Below, piece by piece: positions 46,621 through 58,496 of a DNA stretch of 64,000 nt. Made by a program: the position numbers and the translations under genes. This DNA is from Ornithodoros turicata. Its lineage: Eukaryota; Arthropoda; Arachnida; Ixodida; Argasidae. The notes under the pieces are model-generated. The model did no database searches. It was not told where the DNA came from and worked only from the letters and a program-made list of their open reading frames with translations. The DNA is taken from contig NC_088201.1 in assembly GCF_037126465.1 (NCBI RefSeq), positions 131,654,052-131,718,051 on the forward strand. The letters are read 5' to 3'. Within the stretch, counting starts at the first letter, position 1. Each line of letters opens with the position of its first letter.

Positions 46621-46639
46621 CTGCAACAAATCAGAATCA

Positions 46640-46863
46640 AATTAGAACAGCAAAGCAACAAAGGAATATGCGGATGTTGTTTGAAACTGCAAAACGACCT
46701 GCAAAGCCCACTGACATTCACTTTCACAAAACTTTACTGTTAAAATTTGTGGCCCCTTCTAACATAACAGTTCTGTACTAGTCACTGATGCAGAATGTGT
46801 GTAATGAAATTGCTAATCCCAAGACAGACCAATACTCGCATGTTAAGTCAAGTCACTCACGAT
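46640..46863. other. Probable intron sequence
   Basis: AT-rich, directly upstream of the methyltransferase-like exon acceptor. No features seen. Confidence 0.35.
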
Positions 46864-47010
46864 CAGAGGTGGGCAAATGCACTCACAATCTTTGCCCTCA
46901 CCTGAATTTTTGACCCAGATATTTTTCCTCACCTCACCTAAACCTCCTTTTTTTAAATTATTTTCCTCACCTCACCTAAATTTGTCTCTGAAAAATGTTC
47001 AACTCACCTC
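46864..47010. mobile_element. hAT-type terminus with CTCACCTCACC repeats
   Basis: CAGAGGTGGGCAAATG is a typical hAT end. It is followed by CTCACCTCACC-type repeats that reappear right of the large inverted repeat (about 50678-50790). No matching right terminus or target duplication was located, so this may be the left end of an element enclosing 46864-50830. Confidence 0.45.
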
Positions 47011-47017
47011 AACATTT

Positions 47018-48517
47018 GGGTGTTGTTTCCAATGCAGCCCCCAATAGACGGATTATCTCCGATGAATAGAAGGATTAGCCATTGTGTAGGGTACACCACT
47101 AGAGGGCGCTACGAGCGACGCCTCACCACTAGGGGCCGCTGCTGTCGCATTCCGCGGATGACGTCATTGCTCCTTCGGGGAGCATGGTGAGAGATAGCGG
47201 GAAGCATTGGATGGCGATGCGAAATACAGCGCCCCCTTGTGCAAGGCTGTGGTGGCGCTGCGGGCGACATGACAGACGCTCTCGGTGGCGGCTCTCCACG
47301 GCGTTGTCATGGTCTCGTGACCGCATTGCGCGGCGTCGGCGGCAAAAGGGTTTTGGGTCCAGCGTTGTGTACGAGTCTTTGAGCGAGTTTATATTAATCT
47401 CACTCCGTTTATTGTTCAACTGATGGTTGTTGTTTGAGAGCTCAATTGCTATGCTGTGAGATTGGGGTGTACGGCACGCATACGGCATACGACAATATAA
47501 ATAAATAAATATAAACAAAAGGACGTGCACGATAAATTACGCCACATTATTATGACTTCCCGTGTTGCTACACTTTGCATTATAAAGGCGCTTTCGCTAA
47601 CCAGTCCGTTCACAAACAGCCGTGTGCATCCCTTGGTGTATTTATTAGACTTGGATACTTTCCTTTTAATTGCCTAATAACGCTTTTGTGACTCGAGCGC
47701 GTATATTAGAAGGCTCCAGACTCGCGCAATATTATTTTGGTGATGGCGCATATGTTCAGACAAGAGCGGAGGAAAGTTGTTCCCCCCCATTTGCTTTATG
47801 TATTTATTCACCTCAGTATATCATTCTCACATACTAGTTTAAATTTAATTAGCGATTAGTAATACTGCAGTATATGCAATTTAGCACACTACAGTGCTGT
47901 AAGATATATTGTACAAGCGCCTTAGCTGCAGAATCACTGGGTGGATATCTGTAAAATTTTAGTGCCTTCTTTTCTGTGGCGGTCACTGTCACTAATAGGG
48001 ATTCAGTTAAGTGTTGTGGCAATTCCAATGTAAACAGTCATCTGCTATATTGGAAAGTGAGTGATTATGGTCAAACAAGTAAAAAAACATGATACCTTCT
48101 ACAATACCATCTGTGATTCCTAAATGTCAGTATGACAAGGTATGAAGAAATGTTAACGTAGTGCATGCTATTCAAAGCAAGTTCTTCCACATCCCCCCCC
48201 CATCTACAAACACCCAGAAAACAAAAACAAAAAAACTGGTCTTGGGTTTGCCTCTGGAAACATAATTTAACTACACAAATGCAGATATGTGCAGCCAAAC
48301 ACATTTGCTCTAAGGAAAGCATGAAGATTATTGCAGTTGCAACGGTCATGTCAGTAGGTCGTGTACATCTTGGTATTTTCGAAATTTCTCAAACATTTCC
48401 ATATCTTTTATATTCAACGTGCTGGACATCTAGTGTGCAACACCTGATATCGAATCAAAATCTGAGCCAGTATGGGGTCATGAACACACCGGTGTATCCT
48501 GAGCAACAATAAGGTAG
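47018..48517 (+). repeat. Left arm of a near-perfect 1.5-kb inverted repeat
   Basis: The arm is matched in reverse at 49141-50646. Open frames in the two arms are identical, and coordinate sums stay constant apart from a 7-base change at a homopolymer (C run near 48190 against a longer G run near 49460). A 133-codon frame in the outer part (47530-47129, minus) looks like a chance frame, not a protein. Confidence 0.93.
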
Positions 48518-49060
48518 ACGGCATGTCAACAAGTTGCAAACCGCTGTTCCATGTTGCACATTTGTCATGCTCATCTAGGTATTTTTAATATTTCTCAAAC
48601 ATTTCCATATCTTTTATATTCAACGTGCTGGACATCTAGTGTGCAACACCTGATATCGAATCAAAATCTGAGCCAGTATTGGGTCATGAACACACCGGTG
48701 TAACATGAGCAACAAAAAGGCAGACCACATGTCAACAAGTTGCAAACCGTTGTTTCATCTTGCACATTTGTCATGCTCATCTAGGTATTTTTAATATTTC
48801 TCAAACATTTCCATATCTTTTATATTCAACGTGCTGGACATCTAGTGTGCAACACCTGATATCGAATCAAAATCTGAGCCAGTATTGGGTCATGAACACA
48901 CCGGTGTAACATGAGCAACAAAAAGGCAGACCACATGTCAACAAGTTGCAAACCGTTGTTTCATCTTGCACATTTGTCATGCTCATCTAGGTATTTTTAA
49001 AATTTCTCAAACATTTCCATATCTTTTATATTCAACGTGCTGGACATCTAGTGACATCCA
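48369..49060 (+). repeat. 206-bp tandem repeat, about 3.4 units
   Basis: The block beginning CTTGGTATTTT/CTAGGTATTTT recurs at about 48369, 48575, 48781 and 48987. It contains TTTCTCAAACATTTCCATAT and CTGATATCGAATC. Only one unit is present in the opposite arm, so it expanded on this side of the axis. Confidence 0.88.
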
Positions 49061-49140
49061 GCACGTCTAGGTGTCTAGATGTCCAGCACGTTTAATATAA
49101 AAGATATGGAAATGTTTGAGAAATTTCAAAAACATATGGT

Positions 49141-50646
49141 CTGCCTTATTGTTGCTCAGGATACACCGGTGTGTTCATGACCCCATACTGGCTCAGATTT
49201 TGATTCGATATCAGGTGTTGCACACTAGATGTCCAGCACGTTGAATATAAAAGATATGGAAATGTTTGAGAAATTTCGAAAATACCAAGATGTACACGAC
49301 CTACTGACATGACCGTTGCAACTGCAATAATCTTCATGCTTTCCTTAGAGCAAATGTGTTTGGCTGCACATATCTGCATTTGTGTAGTTAAATTATGTTT
49401 CCAGAGGCAAACCCAAGACCAGTTTTTTTGTTTTTGTTTTCTGGGTGTTTGTAGATGGGGGGGGGGGGGGGGATGTGGAAGAACTTGCTTTGAATAGCAT
49501 GCACTACGTTAACATTTCTTCATACCTTGTCATACTGACATTTAGGAATCACAGATGGTATTGTAGAAGGTATCATGTTTTTTTACTTGTTTGACCATAA
49601 TCACTCACTTTCCAATATAGCAGATGACTGTTTACATTGGAATTGCCACAACACTTAACTGAATCCCTATTAGTGACAGTGACCGCCACAGAAAAGAAGG
49701 CACTAAAATTTTACAGATATCCACCCAGTGATTCTGCAGCTAAGGCGCTTGTACAATATATCTTACAGCACTGTAGTGTGCTAAATTGCATATACTGCAG
49801 TATTACTAATCGCTAATTAAATTTAAACTAGTATGTGAGAATGATATACTGAGGTGAATAAATACATAAAGCAAATGGGGGGGAACAACTTTCCTCCGCT
49901 CTTGTCTGAACATATGCGCCATCACCAAAATAATATTGCGCGAGTCTGGAGCCTTCTAATATACGCGCTCGAGTCACAAAAGCGTTATTAGGCAATTAAA
50001 AGGAAAGTATCCAAGTCTAATAAATACACCAAGGGATGCACACGGCTGTTTGTGAACGGACTGGTTAGCGAAAGCGCCTTTATAATGCAAAGTGTAGCAA
50101 CACGGGAAGTCATAATAATGTGGCGTAATTTATCGTGCACGTCCTTTTGTTTATATTTATTTATTTATATTGTCGTATGCCGTATGCGTGCCGTACACCC
50201 CAATCTCACAGCATAGCAATTGAGCTCTCAAACAACAACCATCAGTTGAACAATAAACGGAGTGAGATTAATATAAACTCGCTCAAAGACTCGTACACAA
50301 CGCTGGACCCAAAACCCTTTTGCCGCCGACGCCGCGCAATGCGGTCACGAGACCATGACAACGCCGTGGAGAGCCGCCACCGAGAGCGTCTGTCATGTCG
50401 CCCGCAGCGCCACCACAGCCTTGCACAAGGGGGCGCTGTATTTCGCATCGCCATCCAATGCTTCCCGCTATCTCTCACCATGCTCCCCGAAGGAGCAATG
50501 ACGTCATCCGCGGAATGCGACAGCAGCGGCCCCTAGTGGTGAGGCGTCGCTCGTAGCGCCCTCTAGTGGTGTACCCTACACAATGGCTAATCCTTCTATT
50601 CATCGGAGATAATCCGTCTATTGGGGGCTGCATTGGAAACAACACC
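49141..50646 (-). repeat. Right arm of the 1.5-kb inverted repeat
   Basis: This is the reverse complement of 47018-48517. The turn-around (about 49050-49085) contains short nested palindromes built from GACATCTAG and GTCCAGCACG, consistent with template switching or a foldback transposon. Confidence 0.93.
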
Positions 50647-50649
50647 CCA

Positions 50650-51699
50650 ACATTTTCCAGAACACTTTTTCCTCGCCTCGCCTCGCCTCACCTCACCTCA
50701 ACCTTCTTTCTAAAGTATATTCACCTCATCTCACTTCAACCTAGTTGTCATAATTTTTTGCCTCGTCTCACCTTAACCTGTCTCTCTAAAACGTTCTCAT
50801 TTCACAATTGCACTTTCAATTAGGAGTGGCATCGCTCATACCCACAGTTGCTGCGTGGCGCTAACAATAAATAAAGAAAGTATTAGGAGCGGGCAGGTGT
50901 ACACGTTGTAATTGACTTTTTACTGCTTTGTTGGTTGATTCCTGACAACAAGTACCCACAACTAAGATTCATTACCTTGCTTGGTTCGTCCCTCTTGCAA
51001 CAAGTGTCCACTACATGTACAATTAGTTAAAATTCGACGCAAAGTACATGTGTCGTCAAGTTCCACAAACTGAGTGATTTTGAGTTTTTTTTTCCTACTG
51101 GCAAAACAGGAATGGGTTTTATCGAGTATCTCTCAATCGAGAATGATAATGGAGCTGCAGAAGTTCTTTCCGGGACGGTAATACAGCTATACTTCAAATT
51201 AGTTGTACATTTTGCATTTTTGTCTGTTATGACGTATAACAGACGTATTCATTTGTAGCCAGAATTGAAGGACCTTTTCTTCAAGACCCTTGTGTTGAAG
51301 CAATCAGGCAGACGTGCTGTACGGATCACTAGTGACTTATGTGTTGACTTACTAATTAAATTACTTTATGTAGACACAGACGTCTTGAGCCTTTTCACCT
51401 AACTTCATTGCCGTACTAAAAGCTCAATGGTTCAACTTGTGGCAATATGGAATATATGCCAGTATTTGCGCTTATTGCACTTAAAGCGCATGTTGTTGAA
51501 TCCATTCTTACATCAGTCTCTGGTAAGGTAATTGGTTGTCATGTACTATCGTTCCGAATAATATGTGAAAGACATCTGCTTACAGACTGACTAGCTTGGC
51601 TTTGTTGAGATCTAACCACTTAAAGGACACAGAACTATATTGACTTGTTCATGTGTCTCACATCATGTATGTGACTCAACTAACTAGTTTGTAGTGAAG
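50650..51699. other. Mostly unassigned; possible hAT right flank and one weak exon
   Basis: CTCACC-type repeats fill about 50678-50790. An acceptor-like tract ending AAAACAG (about 51109) and a donor-like ACG|GTAATA (about 51180) bound a short plus-strand open stretch (MGFIEYLSIENDNGAAEVLS). I do not recognise it. Otherwise featureless. Confidence 0.3.
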
Positions 51700-52375
51700 T
51701 AGTGCAAAAAAACACGGACACAGAAGAGAACAAATTAGCGCTTTCTTTCAACACTTTGCAAAGAGGTACATAAACACATTAGACCACACAGAACCCACAA
51801 AAACATGACCGTCACATTTCGTTCCGCCGGAGAAATGCTATCTCATTTCCAGATAGGTTGATTGACGGTTTCGCCACACGTTCATCTCCCAACTTATCAT
51901 TACGTTTGCCTCCACTATCTCCTGTGTCAATCGGCAAGAAGACCTTGACACGCAGATTGTGTCTGAAACCCACAGTACACACCCATATGACATGAAGTGG
52001 AGTGCCAACCATCCTTCCCTTTTGTTGTCAACATTATATGAATGCTCTTTTAGTCTTTCATTGAGTCAGCACCCCATCTGACAGACATAATACTTTCCGC
52101 ATGACAGCGGTATCTAATACACCACATTTGATGTAAACTGTACTGGTGGGCTTCTATGCTTAACAGTACACGCACCGACAACAGCATCATCGACTAACTT
52201 CATCCCAGCCAAGTTTCTTAACTTCTCGGGAGCTGAGAAGATCACATCAACATCCCATCTCTCACATATGCCTCCTAGCCACCTCCCGGAACAATGCCGA
52301 CCAGGCCCTACGTCACAGCCGACATGCCTGCGCCTCGAATCTGAACTGAACACTAACGTGGTGCGATCGAGACCA
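51700..52375 (-). pseudogene. Penelope-like element remnant with a decayed GIY-YIG domain
   Basis: Minus-strand translation reads DVIFSAPEKLRNLAGM near 52240, a segment that precedes the endonuclease in PLEs. Then comes SNVVY, a stop, IPLSCGKYYVCQMG, another stop and LNERLKEHSYNV. The YIG Gly and Ile are lost (YVC), and two stops interrupt the nuclease. The reverse transcriptase core is absent. The 3' end near 51700 has the acacggacacagaaga-type tail also seen by the PLE at 21400. Confidence 0.82.
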
Positions 52376-52474
52376 TCGCCCAGAGTGTTGTCGTCAACGA
52401 AGGCCCGTCAGCCAGAGCAGCCTGAAAGCCACGTCGAAGGGTGAGCCTGTCACACATGACGCGATGTTGTACGG

Positions 52475-52982
52475 CTAGGAAAGTGAAGATGCTATATCTG
52501 TAAAGCGGTCTCGTCTCGTTTTTCCTCGCCTCAGCGTGGGCCCACCCCTTTTGGTTGTGTTAAACATTAATGTGGATGTGACGCGAGCAGGCGGGTGCAT
52601 CACACCACCACCTGTATCTTGTCCTCTTACGTCATGTCCGATGTCCATTAGGGTTTCTTCGCCCAATCGTCCTTGGGGTGTTTCGCACTAGTAGTAATTT
52701 CTTTTTGTTTGTTGATCATTGTGTTTAGTTCTTCCTCTGCCAAGCGTTCTTCTCATGCTCTTCTTGCAGTTGCATTGACACCTGTCTCGAAATTACATCA
52801 ATTTGCGTGCATAAAGCACACGTAAATCTCGTTACGCCTGCTTCCTCAATTGTCGTAAACTGTGTCGTGTCTAGAAAAGCTAATCTTCTACACACCTCAC
52901 ACTGAACTATGTCCGGTTCCCTTCCAGTGTCTGGTGCTTTCGCAGTCGCCATCGCTCTCGGGTACGCTTCCATGTGATCCAC
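52475..52982 (-). pseudogene. Retroelement ORF fragment with a C-x2-C ... C-x2-C finger
   Basis: The frame starting at 52982 encodes an 85-residue piece with CEVC and CALC about 26 residues apart, a two-pair Cys arrangement like a small zinc ribbon, followed by a charged helical stretch (RQVSMQLQEEHEK) and a stop. Similar modules begin gag-like ORFs of tick retroelements, in my recollection. Downstream frames to 52475 are open but unrecognised. The PLE remnant truncates it. Confidence 0.4.
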
Positions 52983-53041
52983 TTTGGTTATCTGTCAAAT
53001 GTACGTCGCCCCACGTTCACACAAAAGCTGGAAAAAGATTT

Positions 53042-53866
53042 CTGTAATGGAAGTGCCTCGAAGCGTTCTGGCGCAATAAAAATAGAGTTTTGGCGCAGCT
53101 TCGTGATTCGCCGATGAATGCTTTCCACGTTCAGTTTCATCGTGTCTGGGGCAATTTTCCACTCAATTTAGAGGCGCGAGATCAGGGAGCCACAAAGCTA
53201 ACCTAGCGTAGCCATATCAAACGAGTCAGCACAGAGTGGGAGTGAACTGCATGTCCACACAATGTGTTTCGTTGTCGATAAGCCTAGCGATCCTCAAAGG
53301 TAGCAAGTTCTAGTGAACGAAAACAACAGGCAACCATATCTTTAGAGACACGCAAAGCTACGCTTATGAATCGAAAATCGGTATTAAAGTGTGGAGATCA
53401 CAACACGCCTCCTTGCTTGGACAGCGATAAGCATACAAGTACAATGCAAGCGAGTTGGTATATACTTGACGCATGCAACATGTCCTTGAGCTTGTGGAAA
53501 CACAAAAGATAACGCAGAACTTATTGGAATGTCAAAGTGATGGTGCACACGTGCGTCGCAAGTCTCGGGACTGCTCTACACGGGCTAGGCTAGGACGTTA
53601 GACCACACTGGCATGACTCATTAGCCGGCTAGAAAGTCCATGTGACAGCTCCCTCTCACGTTTATATTTTGTCAAACGCTAATGCGTCTCATTAACTTCG
53701 GGTTTCGTTTTCTCGTGATACGCACAATCTCCGTTGACTGCGAAGTAGTCGCCTGCTCCGCGCTTTGGCACAACCTAGGTGGAAGTACAGCAAAAACACC
53801 CTCTACGATGCAGGACGGTGCAGCACCCCTTGATTGACGCAGTTTGGCGCAGCACTTCCATCACTG
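53042..53866. mobile_element. Non-autonomous hAT-like element, 825 bp
   Basis: The left end CTGTAATGGAAGTGC and the right end, inward, CAGTGATGGAAGTGC match closely, with TGGCGCA motifs just inside both. AGATTT directly flanks both sides (53036-53041 and 53867-53872). Six rather than eight bases are shared, which fits an old insertion with decay. No coding frame. Confidence 0.65.
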
Positions 53867-53872
53867 AGATTT

Positions 53873-54264
53873 GAAAACCAGAACTGAATTCGATCTGAAC
53901 AAAAATTGCCACATTCGACATGTGGCACGTGGTTCGACATATGGCGACGTCACAGTGCTGAGTTGTAGAGTGATGCTACACTTTGTCTTCTTTGTCCATC
54001 TGATCGTTCGGGCGCTCACCGTTTGCGGAGGTTTGCCGCAATGTCGTGTCGTCCGAATTATGCAGTGGGTGCGGGTGGGTTTCCGAATTAACGAGCGTTC
54101 CTCACCATAAAGTTATACAGGCATCCGTGGGGATCGCATGAGTTGTCCGAATTATCCGGATTAGCGGTTGTCAAATTATCGAGGTTTTACAGATGAGGAT
54201 AGAGAGAAATGATTTGAGAACAGGGCATTAAGAAACAGGGAAGGAGGAGCAATTTGGCGATGCT
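53873..54264. other. Unassigned, includes a pogo/Tigger-like terminus
   Basis: The stretch 54125-54192 reads, on the minus strand, CTGTAAAACCTCGATAATTT followed by a TCCGGATAATTCGGACAA-type segment, like the ends of pogo/Tigger elements. No opposite end was identified. The rest is featureless. Confidence 0.4.
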
Positions 54265-54826
54265 CAGCAATGTGAAATGCTTGGAGTCGCAAATACTGAA
54301 GTACTACTTAAAGTACTTTTCTGAGTACCTTGTACTGTAGTTTCAGTACATTTCCAATTGTGCACATTGCGCTGTACTTAAGTTCTTTTGTCTAGCACTT
54401 TCCCAATAAGTACTCAAGTTTACCCAACTGGAAATGTGAGCACACAAAATGGAAATATCAAATAAGTTTCGTGTCTAAATCTAGATGCAGCAGTTTTGAA
54501 CAAGAAAATAAATTGCTGTCGTCCTTTTTCATAGTAGTATACAAAGAGCTGCACAGGTGAATAAATCAGGAAATATAAATTTGTTCCACTAGCACAACTC
54601 GTTGATAGAGCAGCCACAAATGGAAATTATGCCATTTGTTGCACGTAGTCATGGACAACCACTAATTTGCTGGGCTGCAGGACTAGTATTTGCAAAGAAA
54701 TCGTTACAATGGCGTTTTGCAAACGTAAGCGACACATTCACAAGCACAAATTTGCAACACACACTCTTCCTTAATCCCATTCTTTTGCATACACATACAT
54801 AACACGCTTTCCCTCTTCAAGATGTA

Positions 54827-55688
54827 CAGTGCTCGACAAAAGTTTATGGAGTGCGCGAGCGGCGTATTTTCTCTCGGCAAAGACACCCTAGCGGCTATCG
54901 GAAGTGGGAGAGTTCACTCATTCAGAGGGATGAAAGAGTGCACTTGTAGCAACCCACCGTGGTAGCAGTGATAACTCTGCTTTTTAAATGGTTTCATTTT
55001 CGCTCTACTGCACCAAGTGTGAGTTGCTGTCGTGGGAACAGAGTCTCTCCGCTATCGTAGAGATAACAGGGCTAAGATGAACTGAGACAACAACGGGCTG
55101 CAGTGGCCTAGCTTTTTATTTAATCTATTTTTTATTCAACAAAAATAGAAGAAAAGAGTATGATTCCTTGAATACAAACAAAAAGAGGAAGGGGGATACA
55201 ATGCTCTTTTAATACTTTGTCGGCCCCCCTTTCGCAGCAATAACGGAAAAAGAGAGAAACTGATGTTCTGAAGCTGCCTGTGTGCACATCCCTGCCTGTG
55301 TGCACATCCCTGCCTGTGTGCATGGCTACCGTTATTGCTGCAAAAGGGTACAAGCTGTTTTCTGATGTTTTTGCTCAATAAAAAATAGATTAAATAAAAA
55401 GCTAGGCCACTGCAGCCCGTTGTTGTCTCAATTCATCTTAGCGCCCTGTTATCCCTACAATAGCGGAGAGACTCCCTTCTCGCGATAGCAATTCACGCTC
55501 AGTGCAGTAGAGCCAAAACGAAACCATTTTAACAGCAAAGTTACCAATACTACCACGGTGAGTCAAAACAAGCGCACTTTTCCATCCCGCTGAAGGAGTG
55601 AACTTGCCCGCTTCAGCTTGCCTCTAGGGTGTCTGTGCCCAGAGAAAATACGCCTCTCGCGCAAACCGTAAACTTTTGTCCAGCAATG
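54827..55688. mobile_element. Tc1/mariner-like foldback element, 862 bp, long inverted arms
   Basis: The left end is CAGTGCTCGACAAAAGTTTA and the right end, inward, CATTGCTGGACAAAAGTTTA; TA flanks both sides (54825-54826 and 55689-55690). Inverted arms of about 400 bp, with moderate divergence, surround a short spacer. No transposase remains. Confidence 0.8.
55275..55323 (+). repeat. 18-bp tandem repeat, 2.7 copies
   Basis: TGCCTGTGTGCACATCCC is repeated in the loop of the Tc1/mariner-like foldback element. Confidence 0.85.
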
Positions 55689-55930
55689 TACCAACTTGCC
55701 TAGATTACAGCCCTTACACTCAGTTGCAATGTACTTGACGAGTACTTTAAAGTACAATTCCTAGTACGTTATACTTCACCTTAAGCAGATTTAAAAGTGG
55801 TACTTTGTACTGTACTTCAAGTACGAAGCCAGGTACTCAGTACTTTACCTTAAGTAAAATTTTAGGTACTTTGCCCATCACTGCTTAACTGCGCTTCAGT
55901 TGTCGAGCCGCTAGTCTGTGTGCACAATAA

Positions 55931-56591
55931 GCAATGGGCATCGCCAAGACTGGTGGTGTGCATGGCAAACCAACATTTGCTCTTGGAAAGCACACAATCT
56001 TTCCTAATGAAACATGGAAGCACGCCAGGCCACTTTTAGATTGCCTGGTGACAAAGTGCTTGACACTGTTAGCATTACCACAATTCAATTTAACGCAAAG
56101 ATAACTTTTGTGTTGCTTTACAGTTGTGACATGTCACATGATTCATCACAATTGCTGCCTGGAAACTTCCACCTTGTGGAAGCACTAACGACCTACAAAA
56201 GGAATACTGATCCCACCAACCCACCTTTGAACTCAGCTCTGCTCTGGAAGGTAACACTAGTGGGCATTGTCTCCACTGTTTTCACTCTTAGCCCATTCTT
56301 CTCAGATTTAGACTGGAAAGTGCGCAGTGGATCTTGCCACGAGTACTGACACGGTATCAAGTGGTCATGCTCCTGCATAAAAGGAAAAAGCACATTTTTG
56401 GAACATGTTTTCCTCATACAAAATGGTGAAACATGGCCTAAATCTGAATGCAGCAGATATGTGGCACCTATGCGACACACCGTGTGTATGGCCCTGTCAA
56501 TCGTTGTATACTAGATAGGGCACTGCTTTAATAAATTTCGGGATACGAAAAGCCATCTCATCATAGCTGAACTTGCTATGTACTTGTATGA
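55931..56591 (+). other. Cluster of exon-like plus-strand segments, product unknown
   Basis: Three adjacent segments look like exons. One starts at an ATG near 55933 (MGIAKTGGVHGKP). One runs 56124-56250 between GCTTTACAG and AAG|GTAACA (LLPGNFHLVEALTTYKRN). One runs about 56511-56590 between GTATACTAG and CTTG|GTAAGTG (IGHCFNKFRDTKSHLI). The second and third join in phase; the first needs a weak donor. No family is recognised. It may be a piece of a host gene or of an unrecognised transposon gene. Confidence 0.28.
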
Positions 56592-56627
56592 GGCCCCTTG
56601 GTAAGTGATCGGCAAGCCCTGTCAGCA

Positions 56628-56697
56628 TAGAACAGTGGTCAGCGCACCCAGCTGGCAATCGAGAGGTGAATCGTTCAATTCCCGTCACTGTCTGTCG
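56628..56697 (+). repeat. tRNA-derived SINE-like segment
   Basis: An A-box-like AACAGTGGTCAGCGCAC is followed 30 bp later by a B-box-like CGTTCAATTCCCG, with an anticodon-arm-like GGCAATCGAGAGG between. This is the layout of tRNA-derived SINE heads. The B box differs from the GTTCGAATCC consensus, so it is old or inactive. No poly(A) tail or target duplication was found. Confidence 0.5.
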
Positions 56698-56699
56698 AG

Positions 56700-58496
56700 C
56701 AGGCAAAAACTGAAAAAGTCTAGCACTTGCAAGCGAATAAGATAAATTTCCTCTCCAAACTTCCACCTCCTGTGCTTCAAGCTGGAGGGTATGTCATCAA
56801 TGCTGTCAGCTTCTCTCCCAAAGTTAATCTGTTTTTGTTGACAAAACTGATTTCTGATGAATCACATTAGTTGCAGCACTTGCACTGCACCTCTTTTATT
56901 TGTATACCCTTGCTGTTGCTCGCTAGATTTGAGCAACTATACCAGAGCTGTTCGTGGTGATCAAATAAAAGTGTTCTTACTCCAGTGCATTCAGAGTGTA
57001 CATTGAAGCAGTATGATGTGTACGGCAGCACATTTTGTGTGTTTTCAGTAAGGTATGAATTTTAGATCTTGGTTCAGCTGTTGTATTTTAGCCACAAATC
57101 AGGCATTCTCCTTCCAGAGGCCCTTGAAGGATTACATTCAAGTCATATGCAACAGCACATCGTTTTTCTCAGTTTTGAGTAAGGTAAACCTAAATCTTCC
57201 AGGTGTAGTGTTTTAGTCGCATAAGAGCTGTTCATCTTCTACAGCTGCAATCCATACCATGTGTACAATAAGATATTTTAAAACTCTGTGTTGTTGCTGT
57301 TGCAATATTGTAAGTGCAGCAACGTTCCTGCAGAATGTCTTCTGCTATATTGCTGGTATGATTTGCAGCAGATAATTTCTATCAGATGACTTGAGCTAAC
57401 ATTTACGTTCTTACTTTCAGATGAACCTGTCACGCTGTTATCCTCCTTACATTTCCTGCACGGTATACCAATGCAAAAACAAAATGGTGTGTGGTCGTAT
57501 TTCTTTTGCTACACAGTGCTTGGTAGCCACGATTTTTTCGTAGGTGTCTCCTGTAAAAATTCTGTACTCTGAGACAGCCAAACCCTGTGCGTCAAGTAGG
57601 CATTACGGCACGCGCAAAAATGTGACTGACACACCCTGTAGTAGAGACTATATTTATTATGGTGTGGTACGATAAAGGAGCGAAACACGGACAAAACGGT
57701 TAAAAAAGGAAAAGAACAGGACGACTGCAATGTACCACACCATGATCTCTCACCAACTACCCCGACTCTTATCTGCTGACTATATGACCGAGAATATTTA
57801 TTGCACCACATAGTATCTCTGGTGTGGCAGAATATCTGGAGATATACACGTCTCAATGTAGACAGCCACTGAGTTTTTTTTGTGTGTGCGCCTAAAAATA
57901 TGGGGTCTAATGATATGACAAATAGCTATCTATCTCTTGCACAGCACTAACCATGTGCAAACCTCCATGGCATGTCTATAACACACCGAAGTGATTAACA
58001 TCCACCTTAGGTATCTGCAATGCTGAAGAGTGTGAACCTTCCATGGCTTGTTGCAGAGAAAAGTACTGTGTTATTTGTAAACAGTGTAGTACCTTTCTAT
58101 GCCTTCAGAATTCCACATAAAAGCACAATGTTTCTGAAAGAAAATGCTATAAAGGTGACTTTCATGATTAAAGGTGCAGCCAACATACTCCCAGGAAAAG
58201 GAATAATACAAGAAGCCCAATATGATTTTTAGAAAAAGGGTTAAAAATTGGGCTGTTCGGTTTTCTGGAATCATGATTAAAAGCTGTGTCTGTCTTTTTA
58301 GCTCCCCGGCACTGGGGTTTTAACGCTTTTAATCATGATTTTTAGGCCATTGGTCATTGTTTGGTCATTAGTCATTGTTTTCTGATAAATGGTAATTCAG
58401 AATTTCAGGACCATGGCTACAAGAAAGGTCTTACACCTATAGCTATCTTGGATACTTGTGTTTTCACCCTGGGTGTTCATTTTGTGTGGCCAGTCA
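56700..58496. other. Unassigned AT-rich DNA
   Basis: No coding sequence was recognised. A short inverted pair (ATGGTGTGGTAC at 57659 and its complement ending 57743) encloses an 85-bp A-rich segment resembling a PLE untranslated piece. An acceptor-like CTTACTTTCAG occurs at about 57420. Confidence 0.35.

Larger units (their letters stand above)
54265..55883. mobile_element. Non-autonomous hAT-like element with AGTACTT repeats, interrupted
   Basis: The right end reads inward CAGTGATGGGCAAAGTACC, a clear hAT terminus, and AAAGTACTT-type motifs fill both subterminal regions (about 54290-54420 and 55735-55870). The left terminus is eroded and no target duplication is certain. A Tc1/mariner-like element occupies the middle. 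Confidence 0.6.

Noticed and set aside
47129..50536. Duplicated 133-aa gene in opposite orientation
   Set aside because: The frames are identical because the DNA arms are inverted copies. The composition (Arg/His/Ser-rich, no domain) suggests a chance frame.
56628..56697. Functional tRNA gene
   Set aside because: A- and B-box-like words are present, but the sequence does not fold into a complete cloverleaf with an acceptor stem, and the B box is altered. A SINE head fits better.
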